A stretch of 64,000 bases of DNA from Salminus brasiliensis (taxonomy: Eukaryota > Chordata > Actinopteri > Characiformes > Bryconidae): positions 27,769,841 to 27,833,840 of the forward strand of contig NC_132892.1 in the NCBI RefSeq assembly GCF_030463535.1. The letters run 5' to 3'. The notes beneath the pieces were generated by a model. The model searched no databases. It was not told where the DNA came from and saw nothing but the letters and a program-made list of their open reading frames with translations. How positions within the stretch are numbered: position 1 is the stretch's first letter; the number at the start of each line of letters is the position of its first letter. The position numbers and the translations under genes were made by a program. Below are positions 36,670-60,205 of this stretch, piece after piece.

Positions 36670-37960
36670 GTGTTCTTATTATTTTAAGATGATTCCTCAA
36701 TATTTTAAGATACTTTCATATTATTTTGAGATGATTTCTCAATATTCTGAGATTTTTTCTTTTTATTTTGAGACAATTTCTTGATATTTGGAGATAATTT
36801 CACAATATTCTGAGATACTTCATTTCTCAATACTTTGATACTTTCTTTTGGTTTTTGGCTTTTGGCTTTCTTTTGGATAATTATTTTGAGATACTTTTCA
36901 TTATTTTGAGATTATTTATTGATATTCTGAGATGATTTCTCAATATTTTAACTTTCTCATTATTCTGAGATTTTCTCTCAATACTTTGATACCTTCATAT
37001 TATTTTGAGATGATTTCTCAATATTCTGAGATACTTTCTCATTATTTAGAAATCATTTCTCGATACTTTGATAATTTCTCAATATTTTAAGATACTTTCT
37101 CATTATTTTAAGATGATTTCTCAAGATCATAAGATACTTTCTTGTTATTTTGAGACGATTTCTTGATATTTGGAGATAATTTCACAATATTGTGAGATAC
37201 TGTATTTCTCAATACTTTGATACTTTCTAATTATTTTAAGATACTTTCTCATTATTTTGAGATTATTTATTGATATTCTGAGATGATTTCTCAATATTTT
37301 AAGATACTTTCTCATTATTTTGAGATACCTTCATATTATTTTGAGATGATTTCTCAATATTCTGAGATACTTTCTAGTTATTTTGAGACGATTTCTTGAC
37401 ATTTGGAGATAATATCACAATATTCTGAGATACTTTCTCATTATTTAGAAATAATTTATCAATACTTTGATACTTTCTAATTATTTTAAGATACTTTCTT
37501 ATCATTTGGATATACTTTCTCATTATTTTGAGATACTTTTCATTATTTTGAGATGCTTTCTCAAGATCAGATCATAAGATACTTTCTTGTTATTATGAGA
37601 TGATTTCTCAATATTTTAAGAAACATTCTCATTTTTTAGATGAATTCTTGCTATTTTGAGATGATATCCTCATATTTTGAAATACTTTCTTATTATTTTG
37701 AGATGATTTGAATGAGATAACATTTTTATACTTTGAGATAATTTCTTGATATTCTGAGATGATTTCTCTATATCATTTTGAGCTTATTTCTTAATACTTT
37801 GCCACTTTCTAATTATTGTGAGATATCTTCTCATTATTTTGAGATGATTTCTTGCTATTAGAATGAGATAACATTTTTATATTTTGAGACACTTTTCATT
37901 ATTTTGAGATTTCTCAGTATTATAAGATACTTTCTTGTTATTTTAATATGTTTGGTGCTT
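36670..37960. repeat. 21-bp TTTTGAGAT minisatellite
   Basis: About 60 degenerate copies of a 21-base unit such as TATTTTGAGATGATTTCTCA, alternating with a TGAGATACTTTCTCA form. The array stops about 90 bases before the CpG-rich tmem41a promoter. AT-rich and non-coding. Confidence 0.88.
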
Positions 37961-38049
37961 TTGGGTGAATAAATAAATGTGGTTATTTTATTTAAAGTGG
38001 GGGAATGAACTTCCATGTACTCCATGCCTACATATCAGTGACGGCCTCC

Positions 38050-38251
38050 CGTTAAAGCTGACCTCTTGCTGTGAGCTGCACACTGGGGGTGTTTCCGGTA
38101 CTCCCCCTTCCCGCCCCTCGCTGTTGTTCCCCGTATGTCTGGACGCTCGTGTGTGAGTGAAAGTGTGTGTGGAGCTCTGAGTGTGTGAGAGCTCTTCTCC
38201 GCTGGAGTCGCTCAGCCCGCGGCTCTCTGCAGGGAGCTGTAGCCGGGCAGC
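38050..38251 (+). promoter_or_regulatory. tmem41a: CpG-rich promoter and 5' UTR of tmem41a
   Basis: CpG and GC rise sharply from about 38095 (for example GGACGCTCG, CTCAGCCCGCGG, GTAGCCGGGCAGC) into coding exon 1, against very AT-rich DNA on both sides. This fits a CpG-island promoter with a short 5' UTR. No TATA box was seen and the start site cannot be fixed. Confidence 0.6.
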
Positions 38252-52575
<14,324 letters not shown>

Positions 52576-53219
52576 CGCAACCCTGCTGGTATCGTACAGC
52601 AGGGGTGTGAAACACTGGTCCTGACTGCTGGGCTACACTGTTTACCAGAAGCTAGTTGATCCAATGATCTTAAAATGGTGGTCGATTGACAGGATCTAAT
52701 TTACACCGTTTTTTATTAATTAAGTGTGGTCGATCAGCTTAGACACGTCTGACAAGGTCTGAAGTTTACATTTGTAGTTTTGCACTGGAGCTACGAGACT
52801 AACGTAGGTAGCTAGTAATGAACAGATCTGTGCAGCATGGCTAAAAACAGTAGCAGCACATTTTTAATGCACTTTTGTTGGTTTTATAGATAGAAGTGTG
52901 TCGAATTTGGACTTGATGCTATCTAATAACTCGTGGGGTTGGTGGGGTATTAGGCTTCCATTACCGGCTACTTGGCCTCGTAGCTGCAGTGCAAAACAAC
53001 CTTCAGAAACTTGCATCTGTACCGAGAGGAAACTTTGTAAATTAGATTTTTGTGGAACCACCACTAGGTTTTTTAAAAATGACTATTAGAGAAATGATTA
53101 TTATTAGAGTATTAATAGTGTTTCAAATACTTTCAGTTTCACCCTCCAGTCATCCCTGGTCCAGAGGCTCTCTAGCACTTGAGTTTGAGGAGCCTGCCAT
53201 AGAAAAGAGCACTTTGGTG

Positions 53220-53551
53220 TAGAGCTGGGCAATATGAGAATATTTTATCATATCGTGATGATAAATGTTGTTATTGTGGTACACAATATGCTTTTCTGAG
53301 TGTATCATGGATATCGTCAGTACTTAAAGAGCAACTGATTAACTGCACGTTTCATTACAAACAGTCTAATCAGTCTTCTTTAATTCAATAGAAGGACTCA
53401 GTATGTGAGAATACTTGAATAGCAGTTTTTAAACATTTCTCGCTGTTGGTGCATTTTGTCTACATGATGAAATAATGTGATAAATATCGTATATCGTAAG
53501 AAATGGCTTAAAATATCGTGATATCATTTTTTTCCATATCGCCCAGGTCTA
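53220..53551. mobile_element. hAT-like MITE with perfect 8-bp target duplication
   Basis: Starts TAGAGCTGGGCAATATG and ends CATATCGCCCAGGTCTA, imperfect inverted repeats. CTTTGGTG flanks it directly on both sides (53212-53219 and 53552-53559). An 8-base duplication is the mark of the hAT superfamily. The 332-base interior is AT-rich with ATATCGTGATAT-like words and has no open frame. Confidence 0.85.
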
Positions 53552-53872
53552 CTTTGGTGTGATAAGTGGATCACACACTATAGGAAGGAAGGTCAAGCAG
53601 GCGCCTCTTGCTGTTCGCATTCAAAATATCTATTAAAATGAAATGAATGTGATTGTATACCATAGAATACTGTGCTACCCCCATATTCAGCTTTAGCTAT
53701 AGGTCAGTATTCTAAATATTTACCTGACAGTAAAAGGCAGATATGCAATTTCAAAGTCTTGCACATGTCCCATGCAGTGACACTTTACAAAGCCATGGGA
53801 TTTGTAGTACATCAGTGTACATCAGTACATTGTATCTTTATCTGATTCCAGTCCAGTGATTTGGTGTAATTG

Positions 53873-54371
53873 CAGGGATGGACCGCTGCTGATACTGATA
53901 CTGGGATTGGATATTGGTCCTGATACTAACGCAGTTAGCTGGATCGGGTATCAGATAATCAGGCTGATCCACAAGGCCGACCCATTCACTGAACCAGATT
54001 CCTGCACCGCCGGTAACTCAGGATCAGTGTAACCTACAGACATGATACACATATCATAGCAAACAGCAAGACTTACCCTATCTACCCTATCACCAGCGCC
54101 CCCAACCTGTCATCCTGACTATCTAGCTCTGAAAAACAGCTGAAGTCCACTAAAATCACTAGATTCACACTGCGCCAAAGTCCAGCACAATTAGTATAAG
54201 TAATATAAGTAAATGAGTTTAAGTCAATCCTGATGCCTTAAGTCTCTCCCACATGGTGAGGTACATGATATAGTCATTCAACAATGGTATCAGATCGGTA
54301 TCGGGTATCGATCGACACGCAAAGTTTATGTATCGTATCGGAACAGAAAAAGTCGTATCGGTGCACCCCTA
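53873..54371. mobile_element. hAT-like non-autonomous repeat with GGTATCGG interior
   Basis: Begins CAGGGATGGACCGCTGCTGA and ends GTATCGGTGCACCCCTA, with CAGGG/CCCTA-type tips and many TATCGG/CCGATA words. Flanks TGTAATTG and CTTAATTG agree at six of eight bases, an eroded 8-base duplication. Fragments of the same family occur near 11410 and 16045. Confidence 0.7.
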
Positions 54372-55050
54372 CTTAATTGCTTGTGAATTATTTACCTATG
54401 GCTAAATGAATGGAGAGTCATGTTTTGAATATAACCAGCAGGTGGTGTAGTTCTGCACTTTCCTTCCACAGAGTCTGGACGACTGGTCGAGGGGCAGTTT
54501 TGATGCCCTGATTGTATTGACAGCAATAATAGAGAGGGAGGATTTGGGGGGTTAAGATGAACAAGTATATTGTAGTTATTAAAGCTAGAACCTGTATTTT
54601 CACTGGAAATCTTAATCTTTGCCACAAATTCAGTCGTGCCAAAATCATCAGGTCTTAAAACACATTCAGGCACAAACTTTAATCCAGACTGTAATACAGC
54701 AAATATCAGATCAGCTGGTCCCTATAAAAATAACATTGTCCGTATATTTAAAATATAAATCTTTTTTTTATTGATTATTTTACAGCTGCAGGTTTTTTAA
54801 GAGTACCTGTGTTGTGTTTGTATTTTAAAGCTGTGTGATTTGATGTGCCTTTTGCCTTTACTGTGCCCTTAAACCTGATGAAAGCTCTGAAATGCACTGA
54901 AGGACGAGGTGGATTCGTGTCTCAGGTGTTGTAGACGTTTGTTTACACCTTTTATAGGACAGTATTTAATGCTGCTGTGTTTTTTTCTAAGGAATGTATT
55001 TATGATGCTTGAGCTGAAACGTATTAAAATACCAAGGAAAGTGTTTATGT

Positions 55051-56435
55051 GAAAGATTTGATTTCGATTTAGCCTTGATTTTTTGGGCTTGAGTTTTTCT
55101 GTAACTGTCTGGATTTGAAGAAATCTCCTGTATTCCTGACTTTCACACCATCATGTGCCTTAATGGAAACTTCTTTGCACTTTTTAAACACACACTGCCT
55201 CTCAAAAGTCAAAAGCAGAAAAAAAATCTGCAAAGGTTTTAATATTATCAGACAGATGTTTTCTGATATTTTGGATATATTTACATTTACATTTAGGGCA
55301 TTTAGCGACTTACAAAAGTGCTTTGCTATTTACCCAAGAAAAACCTCAGCCAGTTTGAATGGGCTAAGACACTACTTTAGACACTACTAAACACAAGTCA
55401 GTAAGGTGATCACTCTACTATTTGCCCAAGTACTCTTGGTGGGTCTTCAGTCTGCGTTTGCGAGCGACTTTTATACCCTTAGTCATTGCTACTTTTAAAA
55501 AGGGGTCTGGCCTTCTAGCTTAAAGCAGAAGCTGCCTGCCTAGATCTCCAGCCTAGAGTTCATCTCTTACAGTCTGTTCTAACATAATCATAGCAAAAAC
55601 CTTCTTAACTTATGGTGGAATTCAATGTGAAAATATGTATTATGGAGCATTTCTATTGGTCCATTCATCATTCAATTTGGACACAGTGTAAAGAACAACG
55701 GCTGGATTCACATTTGGTCAAAAAGTTGAAATAATAAAAAATGAATATAATGGATCCAAAGGTGGTTCCTTTATGGTTTGAATCACCCTTTAAAATAAAA
55801 AAACAACAATGTTAAATATTAAAAATATATATAACAAATATATAAAACTATGCATGTAACTATGCAGTTTAGAAACACTTATGAATACCTTATGTATATA
55901 ATGCATTACAAATACAGGAGCCATAGGAAGCGCCACCAAGATCTGCTGGCCCAAAGGTGCTTTAATCTCCTGAGAGGCCTGAGTGTTATGAGGCCTCCAG
56001 ATAGTGGATACAGCCCAACCCTAACAGAGGAACATGTAATAGGTGGGCTTCGGTGTTATTCTGAAGGTATGACTGGCACAAACTGTTTAATTCCCTGCTT
56101 AGTCTGCAGTATGTTGGCTTGTGCCATGTATTAATTAATATAACAACCTTCCGAGGCTTCAAACTTTTGACAGGCAGTGTGTATCCAGGGTTCACTCCTC
56201 TCCGATGACTTAACTGTACACTTCACATATACACAGTGTATTTCTCCTGTCTGAGTGTCTCAGTTTGGCCTACTGTGCATGTGTTTAATTTTACTGACTT
56301 GTTTCTGTGCATGATTTACTGTGATGCTGTACTTTTTTACACTATACGATCATCTCCATCTGTTCTTTACTCTGTTTATTACCTCCATCTCTCAAGATTG
56401 TTCAAACTAAGATCAAATATCCGTATGTTTAAAAA
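55051..56435. other. Intergenic gap, tail-to-tail genes; no gene seen
   Basis: A diverged teleost SINE tail lies at 55277-55345 (TTTACATTTACATTTAGGGC). A fragment of the small TTCTATTGGTCCATTCATCA repeat lies at 55645-55670. Open frames at 55850-56134 and 56236-56472 carry no recognised domain. Confidence 0.5.
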
Positions 56436-56880
56436 ACACTATGTCCAAATGTTTGCGGACACCCACAAATGACTTCTAATGACTGCATTCAGCTACTTTA
56501 AGTAGTGTGTGCACACATTGCTGAAACACATAGCTTAGTCTAGTCCCTGTAAAGAAGTACTGCCGATAGAGTAGGACTCTCTGGAGCAGATAAATGAACC
56601 CATTGGCACCATGCTGCATAATGCCAGGCGTGGGCTAGAGGGTTATTATGCCCCCCAGCATTAAGCTGTAGAGCAGTGGAAGAACTATGTTCTCTGGAAT
56701 GAAGGTTGGTGCTCCATTCAGTACTTTTGAGTGGATGAGCTGGTGAGGTGGGGTGGGGTGGTGATCATCCAACATCCTGACCTCACTAACGCGCTTGTTG
56801 CCCTGGACAGTAGAGGCAGTTACTAGTTACTTTTTTTTTTTGGTACCCTTGATTTGATTTGAAAACAGTGAATAGGTTTG
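56436..56880 (+). mobile_element. MITE, main family, right end decayed
   Basis: Left end ACACTATGTCCAAATGTTTG, then the usual interior (AGAAGTACTGCCGATAGAGT, CATCCAACATCCTGACCTCA). The final CCAATACTTTTGTCC block is missing, so the right terminus is lost. Confidence 0.65.
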
Positions 56881-57095
56881 TACATTTGTTGTTACTGGGA
56901 CCCAGTTAGGCAGCCTACTTTCACATGGGTCCTATCTAGTGTACAACCCAGAAGGCCCCATGTTTGACCCTTCCTAGTTCGATCACTGACCCTGGTGGGC
57001 ATCTATATGTGGGGCCAACATGGAAACCATGGACAGAACTTTCTGGTTCCCAATTGGGCTACTCATACATGCCTCACCTAGGCAGGTTATCTGGG
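56881..57095 (+). mobile_element. Dispersed TGGGCCCAT-type repeat, copy 2
   Basis: Same block order as 21625-21920: GGGACCCAGTT, TTCACATGGGTCC, GTGTACAACCCAGA, ACTGACCC, GGGGCCAACATGGAAACC and ACTTTCTGGTTCCCA. It starts where the preceding MITE breaks off. Confidence 0.6.
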
Positions 57096-57344
57096 TGACT
57101 GGGAAGGGAAGGCAGTGTTTTGAATCTATTACACACTCATGTTTGAAAATGGAGGACAATTTCGGGCCTTTTAAAGCACTGTGATGCTAATGTCGCAGTC
57201 AGTAGACTGTTAACTGTGTTATATCCTCTGAAACACAAAGCCATGTTTACTAAGGGTAATAAATGTGAATGTACAGAACGGAGTATGGAGACGTAGTAGT
57301 TTGCTCTTCTTTCCCCCCCAAATAAATTAACTGACCTTACCTTT

Positions 57345-57540
57345 ACATTTATGGTGTTCAGCTGATGCTCTTATCCAGAGCAATGTGAATTATGTTACAC
57401 ATGTTGGAGAATGTAGTGTTAGGAGTCCCAGGGTCTAATTGGTGTAGAGTGGTGTGGTTGCCCAGCCAGGGACTTAAGCCCAGGCTGCCATGGTGGAGGG
57501 TACAGTTGTTACCCACTGCGCTACACCAACCACTCAGAGA
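57345..57540 (-). mobile_element. tRNA-derived SINE, reversed
   Basis: Opens with the tail CATTTATGGTGTTCAGCTGA, TGCTCTTATCCAGAGCAATG and closes with CCCAGGCTGCCATGGTGGAG, TACCCACTGCGCTACACCAA, the reverse of a tRNA-like head. Related to the copy at 17768. Confidence 0.68.
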
Positions 57541-57603
57541 TACGATTTGGCTAAGCAGTATCTAATTATTTAAATGGTTATTTCACTTAAAGTTAAGTTC
57601 AGT

Positions 57604-58320
57604 ATACACAGAAGCGCCAGAACATTATGACCACTTAGTGTAAGTACTTAGCATTGATTATCTCGTCGTGATATCTAACAGAAGATCTGGGAAGCATAGT
57701 AGACAGTATGTGAACAGTTGGTTGTGTAGTCGATGTGTTGGAGCTGGACAAATGGTCAGGTTTGAAGACCCAAGCAACTTTGACAGTAGCCTAATTGCTA
57801 TGGCCAGACGCCGGAGTTCGAACATCTCCAATGCAGTGAACATTGTACCAACGAACAGCGGTCTGAAGAGGACGACAGGATGTTCCCATGCTATCCCGTC
57901 TGGTCCAAACCAACAAAAAGGCTACTGTGGTGCAAGTCCCAGAGGTTTTTAATGCTGGTCACGGGAGGACAATGTCTCAACATACAGTGCATCCCACCCT
58001 GCTGCAGATGGGGCTGGTCAGAGTGCCCATGCTAACCCCTGTCCACCACTGAAAGCACCTCCAATGGATATGCGAGAGTCAGTACTGGACCTTGGAGCAA
58101 TGCAAGAGAGCCGCCTGGTCTGAGTTTACTTGTACTTCAGATGGACTGCTGGGAAGTGTGCTGTTTTTCTGCAGAATGCGTTGGAACAAGTCTGATCCGT
58201 GGTGACTCCACCTCGCAACTTTCAGGGCTTAAAGGATCAGCTGTAACGTCTTGGTGCTAGATACCACAGAGCACCTTCAGAGGTCTTGTAGAGTGAGCTG
58301 TTGTAGTGGCATCCAAAGGT
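57604..58320 (+). pseudogene. Decayed Tc1-like transposase
   Basis: Word order matches a common fish Tc1-like element in sense orientation: CAGAACATTATGACCACTTA at the left, TTTGACAGTAGCCTAATTGC, TATGGCCAGACGCCGGAGTT, GTGCCCATGCTAACCCCTGT, CCACCTCGCAACTTTCAGGG and ACCTTCAGAGGTCTTGTAGA. Large parts of the catalytic region are missing and frames are broken. The open frame at 57668-57952 is a remnant (helix-turn-helix side), not a gene. The right terminus is absent. Confidence 0.75.
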
Positions 58321-58431
58321 CGTAAAGTTTTGGCTCATGTGTGCCCCTGTTCCTTGCAATCTAATTGACTTACTTCTGGCAGAAACTGTTGATGATGGGT
58401 TATTCATGTACACACACGTCTTATGAAGGTA

Positions 58432-58995
58432 TACACCGATCAGCCATAACATTAGTACCACTGACAGGTGAAGTGAAACAGTTGACTATCTTCATCTACA
58501 GAGGAATCTGTTAAGAGGTGGGATCTACATATGAGGCAGCAAGTGAACGGTCAGTTATTTAAGGTGATGAAGGCACCTTAGTCATGGTGTCAGAGACCTA
58601 GGGACACCTTCAGAGGTCTTGTGGAGTCCATGCCTCAAATGGTCAGATTTGTTGTGGCAGCACACGGGGGACCAACTCTACATTAGGCAGGGCTCTTGGT
58701 TCTTGATTACAGGGTTGCGGGTTCGATAGCCAGACTCGGCAAGCTGCCACTGTTGGGCCTTTGAGCAAGGCCTTTCACCCTCTCTGATCCCCAGGTACCG
58801 CAGCAATGGCTCCCCAGTGCCCCAGGTACATGTGATAACAGTCACTGTGTGTGTTTGATCAGATAGAGAGAGTGTGTGTGTGTGTGTGTGTGTTTGTTCA
58901 CTGCACGGATGGGTTAAAGGCGGAAGCCAAATGCCAGCCGTGTCCCGCGCCCGTCCGACATAAATGATTTGCTAACGTTATGGCTGATCAGTGTA
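58432..58995 (+). mobile_element. Internally deleted Tc1-like element with intact ends
   Basis: The left end TACACCGATCAGCCATAACA and right end TGTTATGGCTGATCAGTGTA-like (58973-58995, one or two mismatches) are inverted repeats. The left leader joins directly to the 3' remnant (ACCTTCAGAGGTCTTGTGGA, GTCCATGCCTCAAATGGTCA, GGGGGACCAACTCTACATTA), so the transposase core is deleted. A SINE is nested near the right end. It begins immediately after the older Tc1 relic. Confidence 0.8.
58690..58935 (+). mobile_element. tRNA-derived SINE (type 1) nested in a Tc1-like MITE
   Basis: Carries the B-box-like GGGTTGCGGGTTCGATAGCC, then GGCAAGCTGCCACTGTTGGG, CCTTTGAGCAAGGCCTTTCA and ACGGATGGGTTAAAGGCGGA. 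The A-box part is truncated. Its position inside the Tc1-like copy shows it inserted later. Confidence 0.72.
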
Positions 58996-59048
58996 AACAA
59001 CAAATACACGACAAGGATCCCGTTACAGCATAGTTTTAAAAGTGTCTC

Positions 59049-59054
59049 TTTATT
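59049..59054 (-). promoter_or_regulatory. igf2bp2: AATAAA polyadenylation signal, candidate igf2bp2 end
   Basis: Plus-strand TTTATT reads AATAAA on the minus strand, followed by AGAGACAC-type sequence. It lies some 3.35 kb after the stop, just before the transposon-rich gap begins. Other AATAAA-like hexamers upstream in the 3' UTR could give shorter isoforms. Confidence 0.5.
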
Positions 59055-60197
59055 GCTCATGTCCAAGCTGGTGGGCTGTGTGGTTTACCTAAAGAAACAG
59101 AACAAAAACCAACGGAAAAAAGCTAACTTAAAACCCTCCAAACTGAAAGTGAATCTGTAGCAAGTTTAAGCTTGTGTGTGTCGTCTAAAACCCATTTCTG
59201 CTAATAAGCACCTCATATAAGCCAGTGCTTTCCCTGGTCTGACTTTTCTAAAAGCACAAACCGTTCACAGTACAGGTAGTAAGAACCTGACACAGAAAAA
59301 AAGGATAAAAACTGTAAAAGAAACTAAACGAAAAAACGCAGAAATGCCAAAGTTGTCGAGTGAGAACGTCATGCGCTTGATGATGTGTTTAACTGTCCGT
59401 GCACTCAAAACTGAAAAGGAACAAGCCTGAAAGTGAAAAAACAACCACCACCGAGTGCAACAGTGAGCAAAATTCTACTACAGACAGAGATCGAATGGCA
59501 TACGACAGGATCAAACTCCAATCTCTCTTTCGACTAATGTCCCTAACCTTGCTAAAACCACACAGACTGGTGTTAGCAAACTAGCCAGAACGGATGTGTT
59601 AATGTCCAAACTAATCTCAAGATACTGTACCCTTTTCTCTAGAACATACAATGGAGTGGAAAAAGACAAACCTGTTACTGAATTACACTGCAAAGAAGAC
59701 TTACGGGTTACATAAGTTGTGCCTAGCAAGCGTTTAATTTCTCATTTTCAGTTCTCCTTAGTTTTTAGCCTTCTCTTTTATTATTCGCCGCTTTGAACCT
59801 TTTAAAAGACATCAATTTCCAACGTCAACAACAAACTCAATGCAAGATACTGTATACGTACATACGGATATATCATCTATCCAGGTGGTCAGTTGTAGTA
59901 AGGGGTAGTTATGCTAACCTCAACAAGGAACTCTTTAAGGTCCAATAAGCACTGCACAGTTTCCGACGCCAGGGAGCGAAGCCCCTGTTTTTTTTCGCCC
60001 CAAGAAAAAAGAAGCATGTTGGTGCTACACACTTTCTTGACTAATTCTTTTTTTTCTTTTGCCACTCCTCTTCGTCGTCTTCTTTTTTTTATTATTATTT
60101 AGAAAATGAATTAAAAAACGCTCAACATCGTGAGCTTTACAAGGTATACAAAATACGTAAAAAGAAATTAAAACATCGGACTGAGGTACCCTGTTCT

Positions 60198-60205
60198 TGA
60201 GGTAG
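60198..60205 (-). promoter_or_regulatory. igf2bp2: let-7 seed match (8-mer) in the igf2bp2 3' UTR
   Basis: Plus strand TGAGGTAG gives CTACCTCA in the transcript: a perfect 8-mer match to the let-7 seed with the flanking A. Regulation of IGF2BP family mRNAs by let-7 is established in vertebrates, so the site is plausible. One site only was seen. Confidence 0.55.

Larger units (their letters stand above)
52576..55050 (+). other. tmem41a: Probable 3' UTR of tmem41a
   Basis: No further acceptor or coding sequence follows the stop. The first clear polyadenylation-type hexamer in good position is ATTAAA at 55023-55028, which would give a 3' UTR of about 2.5 kb. The interval holds two hAT-like insertions (53220-53551, 53873-54371), so the real mRNA could end earlier. 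The end point is an inference. Confidence 0.45.

Noticed and set aside
57668..57952. 94-codon open frame that could look like a small DNA-binding protein
   Set aside because: It is the remnant of a Tc1-like transposase N-terminus inside a decayed transposon.
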